Source: CBDDEI01 sp965226775
GTDB lineage: Bacteria > Chloroflexota > Dehalococcoidia > SHYD01
Assembly: GCA_965226775.1 (NCBI GenBank)
Contig: CBDDEI010000002.1
Location: forward strand, 248,001-312,000
Length of the DNA stretch: 64,000 nucleotides
Direction: 5' to 3'
Part shown: one piece after another, positions 1-7,345 of the stretch
Numbering within the stretch: the first letter of the stretch is position 1
Layout: every line of letters starts with the position of its first letter
The notes under the pieces: generated by a model
Told to the model about the DNA's origin: nothing
Database searches by the model: none
What the model saw: the letters and a program-made list of their open reading frames with translations, nothing else
Position numbers and translations under genes: made by a program

Positions 1-262
1 ACGGGCCGCAGACGTCACGCTCAAGGAGGGCCGGCCTCTGGTGCTGGTGCCCCGTGAAACGCCTCTTTCCGTCATCCATCTCCGTAATCTGCTCTCCTTG
101 GCAGAGCTTGGCGTGAAGGTGGTTCCGCCCATGCCGCCATTCTACGCCATGCCTCAACGCATCGAGGAGATTGTTGAGCATGCGGTGGCCCGCACCCTCG
201 TCGCGTTGGGTGTGGACGATCAGATGCCCCTGCAGCACCAGTACGGAGTCGAGGTCGACTAG
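1..262 (+). CDS. ubiX: UbiX-family flavin prenyltransferase, 3' end only
   Basis: This is the C-terminal part of a UbiX/Pad1 flavin prenyltransferase, which makes the prenylated FMN cofactor used by UbiD-type decarboxylases. The frame is open from the first base of the window. The visible part carries the family's hallmark stretch: LKEGRPLVLVPRETPLS, then IHLRNLLSLAELGVKVVPP and PFYAMPQ. In known UbiX proteins this region forms part of the FMN/phosphate site. The stop codon TAG shares its G with the GTG start of the next gene, a menaquinone methyltransferase, so the two are almost certainly cotranscribed for quinone synthesis. The N-terminus lies outside the window. Confidence 0.88.
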   Translation, partial: RAADVTLKEGRPLVLVPRETPLSVIHLRNLLSLAELGVKVVPPMPPFYAMPQRIEEIVEHAVARTLVALGVDDQMPLQHQYGVEVD

Positions 263-963
263 TGGCGACTGCTCCCTCCAGAGTGCGGCAGGTGACGGCC
301 ATGTTCGGGCGTATCGCCCCCAGCTACGACCTGATGAACCGCCTCCTGTCTCTGGGCCGGGACCAGCAGTGGCGCAAAGAGGCGGCTGCCCTGGCGATGC
401 CGCCCGCAGGAGGGTTAGCTCTGGACGTGGCCAGCGGCACCGGCGACTTGGCCCTGGCAGTGGCTGCTCACGGCTGCACGGTGGTGGCCGCCGACCCCTG
501 CGCGCCCATGGTCTCCCTTGGCCGCGAGAAGGTGCAGGCGCACCCATACGGCAGCAGCATCACCTTTGCCCTGGCGGACGCCCTTGCTCTGCCCTACGCC
601 GATGACACTTTCGATTGCGTGACCGTGGCCTTTGGCGTACGCAACTTCGCCGATCCCCTCGCGGGGTTCCGGGAGATGCAGCGAGTGGTGAAGCCGGGCG
701 GGCGCGTTGTCTGCCTGGAGCTCATGCCGCCCAGCACCGGACTCCTGGGCAAGGGATATCAACTATATCTCACCCAACTAGTGCCCCTGCTTGGCGGCGT
801 TATGAGCGGCCACCCAGAGGCGTACCAGTACCTCTCCACATCAGTAATGGCCTTCCGCACACCGCAAGAGCTGGAAAGCATCATGCGCCAGGCCGGCTTC
901 AGTAAGGTGTTCTATAAACGCCTCAATCTCAACACAATTGCATTGCACGTGGGTATTAAGTAA
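262..963 (+). CDS. menG: Demethylmenaquinone methyltransferase (UbiE/MenG family)
   Basis: A 233-residue SAM-dependent C-methyltransferase for the last step of menaquinone (or ubiquinone) synthesis. The N-terminus has the UbiE signature VTAMFGRIAPSYDLMNRLLS and the substrate-binding DQQWRKE. The SAM-binding motif I is LALDVASGTGDLAL, followed by the acidic end of strand 2 (VVAADPC). The second UbiE signature is seen in TFDCVTVAFGVRNFADP. Length is normal for the family. It starts with GTG overlapping the ubiX stop by one base. The next gene is rex, a redox sensor, so the small cluster joins quinone synthesis with NADH sensing. Menaquinone rather than ubiquinone is inferred from the likely lineage. 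Confidence 0.93.
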   Translation: MATAPSRVRQVTAMFGRIAPSYDLMNRLLSLGRDQQWRKEAAALAMPPAGGLALDVASGTGDLALAVAAHGCTVVAADPCAPMVSLGREKVQAHPYGSSITFALADALALPYADDTFDCVTVAFGVRNFADPLAGFREMQRVVKPGGRVVCLELMPPSTGLLGKGYQLYLTQLVPLLGGVMSGHPEAYQYLSTSVMAFRTPQELESIMRQAGFSKVFYKRLNLNTIALHVGIK

Positions 964-974
964 GAGGAGCCTGA

Positions 975-1619
975 ATGCCAGAGATCGTTCCTGAAGTAGT
1001 GGTCATGCGGCTGCCGCTTTACGTGCGGGTTCTCGCGATGCTGGAAGCGTCGAAGCAGGAACTGGTTAGCTCCCAGACTCTCGGGACGCTACTCCAAGCA
1101 ACGCCCGCACAGATCCGCAAAGACCTCAGCTACTTCGGACGGTTCGGCAAGCAAGGCCGGGGATATCGGGTCTCCCACCTGCTGCAGGAGCTGCAGCGCA
1201 TCATGGGATTGGACCGGGAGTGGTCAATGGCCCTAGTGGGCGTGGGGCAGCTCGGACGAGCCATCCTCAGCTACGCCGGGTTTGTTCCCCAGGGCTTCCA
1301 CATCAGCCAGGCCTTTGACGCCGATCCTGCAAAGATAGGCACTTCCGTAGGCAACATGGTTATCCAGGACTTGAAAACTCTGGAGGCCTTCACCGCTGCT
1401 CACCGCGTGGACATCGGTATCGTCGCCGTGCCTGCCGAGGTTTGCCAGAACGTGGTGGACTTGATGGTGCGCTCCGGCATACGGGCCATCCTCAACTACG
1501 CACCATACCAGGCGCAGGTGCCTCAAGGCGTCTGGGTTCGGGACATAGACCCGGTGGTAGGCTTGCAGAGCATGACCTACTACTTGAAGACGGTGGAGGC
1601 GCTGACGGAAGTGTCGTAG
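975..1619 (+). CDS. rex: Redox-sensing transcriptional repressor Rex
   Basis: A 214-residue Rex protein, a homodimeric repressor that senses the NADH/NAD+ ratio and controls respiratory and fermentative genes. The N-terminal winged helix is clear (RLPLYVRVLAMLE, then the recognition region PAQIRKDLSYFGRFGKQGRGY). The Rossmann domain has the glycine motif ALVGVGQLGRA and the acidic FDADPAKIG that reads the adenine ribose. The C-terminal domain-swap helix is present (MTYYLKTVEALTE). GAGGAG lies about 6 nt before the ATG at 975, supporting the start. It ends 4 nt before the convergent mreB stop, with no visible terminator between them. Confidence 0.94.
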   Translation: MPEIVPEVVVMRLPLYVRVLAMLEASKQELVSSQTLGTLLQATPAQIRKDLSYFGRFGKQGRGYRVSHLLQELQRIMGLDREWSMALVGVGQLGRAILSYAGFVPQGFHISQAFDADPAKIGTSVGNMVIQDLKTLEAFTAAHRVDIGIVAVPAEVCQNVVDLMVRSGIRAILNYAPYQAQVPQGVWVRDIDPVVGLQSMTYYLKTVEALTEVS

Positions 1620-1623
1620 AGCG

Positions 1624-2664
1624 CTAGTACGTGGTGTAGCTGGCGGCCAGCATCTCTTCATCGGAGGGCATGTTGCGCAAGATGAGATCAAGGTACTCCA
1701 GCGCGTAGCCTGCGCCAATCGCCACGCAGCGCATGGGGTCGGGAGCCACGTAGCAGGGCACTCCGGTCTCCTGGGAAAGCAACTCATCCATCCGGCGCAA
1801 CTGCGCGCCGCCGCCCGTAAGGACAATCCCCTGATCGATGACGTCCGAAGCGAGCTCCGGCGGCGTCCGCTCCAACACGGACTTCACTGCGGCCACCATC
1901 TGAGCCAGCGGTTCGCTGATAGCCTGACCAATCTCGGTAGAGGTCACTGTCAAAGTACGGGGCAGGCCCGTCACCTGGTCACGACCGCGCACCTGGCAGG
2001 TTAGATCCGGCTCTATAGGCAGCGCGCTGGCGACTTCCAGCTTTACCTCTTCCGCCATCCGCTCGCCGATGATCAGGTTGTGGCGACGCCGCACGTACGC
2101 GGCAATAGTGTCATCCAAGCGGTCGCCCGCAACCCGCACCGACTGGCTCACTACCAGACCGAACATGGATATTACTGCGGCCTCTGTGCGCCCGCCGCCG
2201 ATGTCTACTACCATGTTTCCCCGCGGAGAGCCCACCGGGATCTGTGCGCCGATAGCTGCGGCAAGGGGCTCAGGCACCAGCCGCGCCGGGTGGCGCGCGC
2301 CGGCCTGCTCTGCCGCATCACGAACCGCGCGCTGCTCTACGCTGGTGGAACCTGCGGGGATGCAGATGACCACCTCCGGCTTGGAGAGCCTAAAGCGACC
2401 ACAGACCTTGGCAATGAAATAGCGGAGCATAGCCTCCGTGATGGTGTAGTCCGCAATCACGCCCTCACGCATAGGGCGGATGATGGCAATGCCATCCGGC
2501 GCGCGGCCCATCATGCCCCGAGCCTCGTTGCCCACTGCCACAATGCGGTTCTCCCGAACAGCCAGCGCCACCACCGACGGCTCGTTGATGACCACGCCCC
2601 GGCCTCTTTCATAGACCAGGACATTGGCCGTTCCCAGGTCAATACCTATGCGTTTGGTGAACAT
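1624..2664 (-). CDS. mreB: Rod shape-determining protein MreB/Mbl-type actin homologue
   Basis: A 346-residue bacterial actin that polymerises under the inner membrane and organises cell-wall elongation. It has phosphate loop 1 (IGIDLGTANVLVY), the conserved KPEVVICIPAG segment, phosphate loop 2 (DIGGGRTEAAVI), and the adenosine motif LTGGGAQLRRM, with AIGAGYALE at the C-terminus. Loop 2 carries Arg159 where most MreB proteins have Thr (DIGGGTT/E), an unusual change next to the nucleotide. Its ATG shares a base with the TAA of murA upstream, so the two are translationally coupled. No mreC, mreD or pbp2 follows. The position after murA suggests coordinated cell-wall expression. Confidence 0.9.
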   Translation of the reverse strand: MFTKRIGIDLGTANVLVYERGRGVVINEPSVVALAVRENRIVAVGNEARGMMGRAPDGIAIIRPMREGVIADYTITEAMLRYFIAKVCGRFRLSKPEVVICIPAGSTSVEQRAVRDAAEQAGARHPARLVPEPLAAAIGAQIPVGSPRGNMVVDIGGGRTEAAVISMFGLVVSQSVRVAGDRLDDTIAAYVRRRHNLIIGERMAEEVKLEVASALPIEPDLTCQVRGRDQVTGLPRTLTVTSTEIGQAISEPLAQMVAAVKSVLERTPPELASDVIDQGIVLTGGGAQLRRMDELLSQETGVPCYVAPDPMRCVAIGAGYALEYLDLILRNMPSDEEMLAASYTTY

Positions 2665-3935
2665 TAGTGCTCCCCTGGCCCGCCTATACGGCGCACCCGG
2701 GCCCCCAATCCTCGTAGTTTCTCGTCAAAGTGTTCGTAGCCGCGCTCTAGGTGCCAGATGTCGGACACCTCTGTGGTTCCGCTGGCCTGCAACCCCGCGA
2801 GCAGCAGCGCCGCCCCGCAACGGATGTCCAGCGCGCGCACGCCGGTTCCCACAAGCGGCGTGGGACCGGAGATGATGGCGGTAGTGCCCGCCACTACTAT
2901 CTCCGCGCCCAGCTTCCGGAGCTCGCTCACGTAGAGCAGCCGGTTGTCGTAGACCCGCTCATAGATCATACTCACGCCCTTAGCTTGAGTGAGCAGTGTG
3001 CCCACCGCAGCCTGCAGGTCGGTGGCAAAGCCGGGATAGGGCAACGCCTGCACATTCACCGCGCCTATCTGCTGCCGGCAGCAGATTCGCATCTCATCAT
3101 CTTCGGTAAATACGGCAACGCCCGCCTCTTGCAGCTTAGCCGTCAGGGCATCTAGGTGTTCGGGGTTCACGTCCTCCAAGGTTACGTCGCCGCCCGTGAT
3201 CGCCGCTGCCACTGCAAAGGTCCCCGCCTCGATGCGGTCGGGGATGATCCGGTGCGTTACGCCGTGCAACGATGGCACGCCATCGATCTCGATAGTATTC
3301 GTCCCCGCCCCTGTGATACGTGCGCCCATTCCGTTCAACATATCAGCAAGACAGCCGATCTCAGGCTCTGCCGCCGCGTTCTTGATCGTGGTGTGGCCCT
3401 CAGCCAGTACCGCAGCCAGAAGCAGGTTCTCTGTGCCCATGTTGCTGGGGTAGTCCATAAAGATGCGCGCACCGTGTAGCTCTTCCGCTTGGGCCCAGTA
3501 TTTGTCCTCTTTGCGGGAGAGCTTTGCCCCCAGAGCGCGGAAGCCGGCCAGGTGCACATCCAGAGGACGCTGGCCTATGACATCACCGCCGGGAGGGCAG
3601 GAACCGGCCTCGTGGAACCGCCCGAGGAGCGATCCCATGACCAGAAAGCTGGCCCGGTTCTTGACTACCAGGTCGCTGGGGGCTTCAACGGTGTGGATAC
3701 TGGCTGCGTTGACGCGCAGTACGCCGGGCGCTGTCCACTCCGCAGAAGCGCCCAATGCGCGGAGCACCGCCACCATGATCGAGATATCTTCTATCTGGGG
3801 GATGTTCTCTAGGATACAGTCATCAGCGGTTAGGATGGCCGCCGCCAGCGCAGGCAAGGCTGCGTTCTTGGCTCCACTAATATGCACGCGTCCACTGAGC
3901 GGAATCCCTCCCTGAACAGCAAACCGCTCTTCCAC
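2664..3935 (-). CDS. murA: UDP-N-acetylglucosamine 1-carboxyvinyltransferase MurA
   Basis: A 423-residue enolpyruvyl transferase that moves enolpyruvate from PEP to UDP-GlcNAc, the committed step of peptidoglycan synthesis in the cytoplasm. The N-terminus has the catalytic lysine in SGAKNAALPAL (Lys23), and later GTENLLLAAVLAEG, IPDRIEAGTFAVAAA and the PYPGFATDLQA loop are typical. In the mobile catalytic loop the usual Cys (E. coli Cys115, PGGCxIG) is Asp118 here, in PPGGDVIGQRPLDVH. In mycobacterial and chlamydial enzymes the same Cys-to-Asp exchange is known to give fosfomycin resistance. The gene lies 31 nt downstream of atpC and overlaps mreB by one base. Confidence 0.95.
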   Translation of the reverse strand: MEERFAVQGGIPLSGRVHISGAKNAALPALAAAILTADDCILENIPQIEDISIMVAVLRALGASAEWTAPGVLRVNAASIHTVEAPSDLVVKNRASFLVMGSLLGRFHEAGSCPPGGDVIGQRPLDVHLAGFRALGAKLSRKEDKYWAQAEELHGARIFMDYPSNMGTENLLLAAVLAEGHTTIKNAAAEPEIGCLADMLNGMGARITGAGTNTIEIDGVPSLHGVTHRIIPDRIEAGTFAVAAAITGGDVTLEDVNPEHLDALTAKLQEAGVAVFTEDDEMRICCRQQIGAVNVQALPYPGFATDLQAAVGTLLTQAKGVSMIYERVYDNRLLYVSELRKLGAEIVVAGTTAIISGPTPLVGTGVRALDIRCGAALLLAGLQASGTTEVSDIWHLERGYEHFDEKLRGLGARVRRIGGPGEH

Positions 3936-3966
3936 GTGCCCTCCTGTATCCCAGAAGTAAAGGGGG

Positions 3967-4407
3967 CTAAGTACTTGTGCCGGAATCCATGGATGGTGAG
4001 CCGCCGCCGCGGCGTCGCGCGATGCGCAACCGGGTCTCCGCCCGACGCAGCGATGCCTCCGCCCGGATCATGTCCTCCAGGTTGGCGGGCCCCTGTGCTA
4101 TCACTTCCTCGGCGCGCCTACGGGCGGTTTCTGCCCGGTTCACGTCGATCTCCTCGGCTCGCTCGGCCATGTCCGCCAGGATAATGACTCTCTCCGGATG
4201 CACTTCCAGGAAGCCACCGCCCACGGCAATGTCCAGTTCCTGAGTGCCTTTGCGAATATGCAGGTCTCCATAGCTAAGCACCGTCAACAGAGGTGCGTGA
4301 TGCGGGAGCACACCCAACTCGCCTTGCGAGCCGGGCAGCGTCACCGCGTCCACTTCCTCTGAGTAGACGGAACGCTCAACGGTCACTACATCTAATTGGA
4401 ACGGCAT
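3967..4407 (-). CDS. atpC: ATP synthase F1 epsilon subunit
   Basis: A 146-residue epsilon subunit of the F1 central stalk, which couples rotation to catalysis and restrains ATP hydrolysis. The N-terminal beta-sandwich is clear: FQLDVVTVERSVYSEEVDAV, then PGSQGELGVLPHHAPLLT and AVGGGFLEVHPERVIILAD. A charged helical C-terminus follows (about 84-135), as in the two-helix domain, ending in a short Ser/Thr/Gly tail that varies among relatives. It follows atpD by 54 nt and is the last gene of the atp operon. murA begins only 31 nt downstream on the same strand, so readthrough is likely. Confidence 0.92.
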   Translation of the reverse strand: MPFQLDVVTVERSVYSEEVDAVTLPGSQGELGVLPHHAPLLTVLSYGDLHIRKGTQELDIAVGGGFLEVHPERVIILADMAERAEEIDVNRAETARRRAEEVIAQGPANLEDMIRAEASLRRAETRLRIARRRGGGSPSMDSGTST

Positions 4408-4461
4408 TGCTTACTCTGCTCTTAGTCTACCATCACTAGAGAAGTCTCGCGTCAACTCCCA

Positions 4462-5856
4462 CTACCCTTGGGCCATGCGCTCTGCGTTCTCACGGGCCAT
4501 CTCGATAGAACCTACCATGTAGAAGGCTTGCTCAGGCAGATCGTCGTGCATGCCTTCCAGGATCTCCTTGAAGCCCCGCACGTTGTCCTTAATCGACACG
4601 TACTCGCCGGAGCGGCCGGTGAACTGCTCCGCCACAAAGAAGGGCTGGGTGAGGAACCGCTGGATCTTGCGGGCACGGGCCACCGTAAGCTTGTCTTCGT
4701 CAGACAGCTCGTCAATGCCCAGGATAGCAATGATGTCCTGGAGGTCCTTGTAGCGCTGAAGCACCCGCTGCACGCCACGAGCAACATTGTAGTGTTCCTC
4801 GCCAACCACGTTGGGGTCGAGAATACGGGAGGAGGACACCAGCGGGTCCACCGCGGGGTAGAGCCCCTGCTCTGTCAGGGCACGCTCCAGAGCCACCACC
4901 GCGTCCAGGTGACCGAAGGTGGTGGCCACACCGGGGTCGGTGTAGTCGTCGGCGGGCACGTAGATAGCCTGGAAGGAGGTAATAGAGCCCTTCTTGGTGG
5001 AGGTAATGCGCTCCTCCAGGGTTCCCATCTCGGTCGCCAGCGTTGGCTGGTAACCCACGGCGGAGGGCATGCGGCCCAGGAGTGCGGACACTTCCATGCC
5101 TGCCAGGGTGTAGCGATAGATGTTATCGATGAAGAGGAGGACATCGCGGCCTTCCTCATCCCGGAAGTATTCAGCCATAGTGAGGCCCGTTAGCGCGATG
5201 CGGAGGCGCACGCCCGGCGGCTCGTTCATCTGCCCAAAGACCAGCGCGGTCTTGGACAGCACACCGGACTCTCGCATTTCGTTCCAGAGGTCGTTGCCTT
5301 CACGGGAGCGTTCGCCCACACCGGCAAACACGGAGAAACCGCCGTGCTCTTCTGCCAGGTTCCGGATGAGCTCCGTGTTAACCACGGTCTTGCCCACGCC
5401 GGCGCCGCCGAAGAGGCCGACTTTACCGCCTCGGGCAAGCGGCGCAATCAGGTCGATGACTTTGATGCCGGTCTCAAGCATCTGAGCTTGAGTTTCTTGC
5501 TCCTCGTAGGTGGGAGCAGGACGGTGGATAGGCCAATATCCCTTGGTCTCTACCCCTGCCTCGCTATCGATGGGCTGGCCCAGCACGTTAAAGAGACGCC
5601 CCAGGGTGCCGGGGCCAACGGGCACACTGATGGGAATGCCGGTGTCCACAGCCTTATCGCCGCGCTTCAGACCGTCGGTAATGTCCATGGCCAGGCAGCG
5701 CACCCAGTTGTTGCCTATATGCTGCTGTACCTCTGTCACCAGGAGCTTGCCCTCAGACTGAATCTCCACCGCGTTGAACAGCGCGGGGAGAGACTCCTCC
5801 GGAAACTCAATGTCGATGACGGTGCCAATAACCTGTACTACTCGTCCCTCTGCCAT
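4462..5856 (-). CDS. atpD: ATP synthase F1 beta subunit
   Basis: A 464-residue catalytic subunit of the F1 hexamer. The P-loop GLFGGAGVGKTVV, the catalytic-glutamate region GVGERSREGNDLW, and FGQMNEPPGVRLR are all intact. The Walker B region reads VLLFIDNIYRYTLAG where most beta subunits have DNIFRFTQAG, a mild variation. The C-terminal end (VAEQFTGRSGEYVS) is standard. The start follows the family N-terminus (GRVVQVIGTVIDIEFPE). In the operon it is separated from atpG by two small unrelated genes, whereas atpG and atpD are normally adjacent. Confidence 0.97.
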   Translation of the reverse strand: MAEGRVVQVIGTVIDIEFPEESLPALFNAVEIQSEGKLLVTEVQQHIGNNWVRCLAMDITDGLKRGDKAVDTGIPISVPVGPGTLGRLFNVLGQPIDSEAGVETKGYWPIHRPAPTYEEQETQAQMLETGIKVIDLIAPLARGGKVGLFGGAGVGKTVVNTELIRNLAEEHGGFSVFAGVGERSREGNDLWNEMRESGVLSKTALVFGQMNEPPGVRLRIALTGLTMAEYFRDEEGRDVLLFIDNIYRYTLAGMEVSALLGRMPSAVGYQPTLATEMGTLEERITSTKKGSITSFQAIYVPADDYTDPGVATTFGHLDAVVALERALTEQGLYPAVDPLVSSSRILDPNVVGEEHYNVARGVQRVLQRYKDLQDIIAILGIDELSDEDKLTVARARKIQRFLTQPFFVAEQFTGRSGEYVSIKDNVRGFKEILEGMHDDLPEQAFYMVGSIEMARENAERMAQG

Positions 5857-5879
5857 GGAATTGCTCCTTGAAATCTCTC

Positions 5880-6197
5880 CTAGAATCCGGGTTCAAGTGG
5901 GGCATCAGTCAGCAATTGCTTCAATGTATATTTGCCTGGCGCAAAATAAATTGTTCCTTCAACTTCGCGCTCATTCACTGCATTCATTTCAACTAACTTC
6001 TCTAGCGCAGAGTTAAATGCACGCTCTTGCGCATACCCCATTTCCCCGTAGTTAGATGGTGTATCTAGAGCTGCTCCAATCTCAGAACTATTGAATGCTT
6101 GCGTTTTGTTCTGATCAAGGAAGGTGTATATCTTCTCCATCCAGTCTTCAACAGTGCTGTCAATTCCAAGTTCGAATTGTTTTCGTGTGATTGGCAT
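5880..6197 (-). CDS. Small winged-helix-like protein inserted between atpG and atpD (copy 2)
   Basis: A 105-residue protein I do not recognise by name. It is predicted helical with a C-terminal beta-hairpin, and looks like a winged-helix domain: helices around WMEKIYTFLDQNK, SSEIGAALDTPSNYG and FNSALEKLVEMNAV, then a wing-like EREVEGTIYFAPGKY. It resembles its upstream neighbour (6199-6468) in layout and in the end motif xxVEGxxYxx, so the two are probably old paralogues. GGGGGATGAG precedes the ATG. Its AT-richer codons differ visibly from the flanking atp genes. It lies 23 nt upstream of atpD and must be cotranscribed with it. A DNA-binding role is only inferred from the fold pattern. Confidence 0.6.
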   Translation of the reverse strand: MPITRKQFELGIDSTVEDWMEKIYTFLDQNKTQAFNSSEIGAALDTPSNYGEMGYAQERAFNSALEKLVEMNAVNEREVEGTIYFAPGKYTLKQLLTDAPLEPGF

Positions 6198-6198
6198 C

Positions 6199-6468
6199 TC
6201 ATCCCCCAGAAGGCTGAAACCCTAGTCGCCTACGCACTACCCTATAGTAAGTATGCCCCTCTACTTGTTTGCTTTCGATCTTCTTTTCTGCTTCAAGCGA
6301 TGCCAGAACTTCGCTCAGTTGGTCAATCGAGTATCCCAAGTCTGTCACAGTCTCTCTATAGATTTCATCTATTGTGTAAGCATTTCCTTCGTTCTTCTGC
6401 AGAAGGGCCAGTATCTCTCGCTCTGGAAGTATCTTTCCCTGCTCAAAGGAGCTATCGCTAATAGGCAC
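6199..6468 (-). CDS. Small winged-helix-like protein inserted between atpG and atpD (copy 1)
   Basis: An 89-residue protein of unknown function located 5 nt after atpG and 1 nt before the next small gene. The pattern REILALLQKNEGNAYTIDEI, SIDQLSEVLASLEAEKKI and SKQVEGHTYYRVVRR suggests a winged helix: three helices and a two-strand wing. The wing motif (VEGHTYYRV) parallels VEGTIYFAP in the following gene, which supports a tandem duplication. Base composition is AT-richer than atpG and atpD. No catalytic residues or membrane segments are visible. It could be a regulator of the operon, or a foreign pair that landed in a highly expressed transcript; the sequence does not decide. Confidence 0.6.
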   Translation of the reverse strand: MPISDSSFEQGKILPEREILALLQKNEGNAYTIDEIYRETVTDLGYSIDQLSEVLASLEAEKKIESKQVEGHTYYRVVRRRLGFQPSGG

Positions 6469-6473
6469 ATTTC

Positions 6474-7343
6474 TTAACCTGTGATGGCTGCTGCGCCGCC
6501 CACCAGGTCTAGAATCTCTTTGGTAATCATTTCCTGCCGCACTTTGTTATACGTTTGGGTCAACGACAGAATCATGTCCTTGGCGGCTTCGCTGGCGTTG
6601 CGCATGGCCACCATCTTGGCGGACTGCTCGCTGGCTATGTGCTCCAAGATGGCGTGGTAGACAAGCATCTCCACGTAGCGAGGCAGCAACGCCTCCAGCA
6701 CCTCTTGGGGGTTCGGCTCGTAAATATAGTCCACCGCCTTGAAGCGGTTATCCTGGGCCTCCTCTTTAGGCTCCACGGGCAACAGCCGCTCGATAACGGG
6801 TCGCTGCACCACGGTATTGACGAAGAGGCTGTAGCCCAGATATACCTCGTCTATCTCTCCCTTGATGAAGTCGTCCATGATCACTTTGGAGATAGTCACC
6901 GTGTCCAGCAAGCCCGGCGCGTCTCCCAGGTCCGTGAACACCGCCTTGACGTCGCCGCGGCCACGCGCCATGAACTCTCGCCCGCGACGGCCGACCGCTA
7001 CCACGCCCACCGGCACACTCTGCGACTGGATGAACTGGAAGCCGGCCCGGTTCATGTTGGAGTTCAGCGGCCCGCACAGGCCGCGATCCGCGGTGATGTG
7101 GATGTACGCAATGCGCTTTACGGGGCGCTTATCCAACAAGGGCTGGGGTTCTTCTCCTGCGTTGGGGAGCGCCGCCAGATGGCTAATAACCGTGGAGATC
7201 TGCTCCGCGTAGGGTCGGCCCTGCAGGCCGCGTAGCTGGGCGCGGCGCATCTTAGACGCCGCCACCATAGAGATAGCGTTGGTGATCTTTGCCGTGTTCT
7301 GGACGCTGCGGATGCGTCGCTTAATAAGTCTGATGCTTGGCAT
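6474..7343 (-). CDS. atpG: ATP synthase F1 gamma subunit
   Basis: A 289-residue gamma subunit, the rotating shaft of F1. The N-terminal coiled-coil helix begins PSIRLIKRRIRSVQNTAKIT and continues with NAISMVAASKMRRAQ. The central domain has ADRGLCGPLNSNM, and the C-terminal helix ends in MRNASEAAKDMI, LTQTYNKVRQEMITKEILDL and GGAAAITG, all standard. Length is normal. It begins 2 nt after atpA ends. What follows is abnormal: two small genes come before atpD. Confidence 0.96.
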   Translation of the reverse strand: MPSIRLIKRRIRSVQNTAKITNAISMVAASKMRRAQLRGLQGRPYAEQISTVISHLAALPNAGEEPQPLLDKRPVKRIAYIHITADRGLCGPLNSNMNRAGFQFIQSQSVPVGVVAVGRRGREFMARGRGDVKAVFTDLGDAPGLLDTVTISKVIMDDFIKGEIDEVYLGYSLFVNTVVQRPVIERLLPVEPKEEAQDNRFKAVDYIYEPNPQEVLEALLPRYVEMLVYHAILEHIASEQSAKMVAMRNASEAAKDMILSLTQTYNKVRQEMITKEILDLVGGAAAITG

Positions 7344-7345
7344 AG

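Noticed and set aside
4468..5193. 241-codon open frame on the plus strand opposite atpD
   Set aside because: It is the antisense shadow of the highly conserved atpD gene; no domain and no ribosome site.
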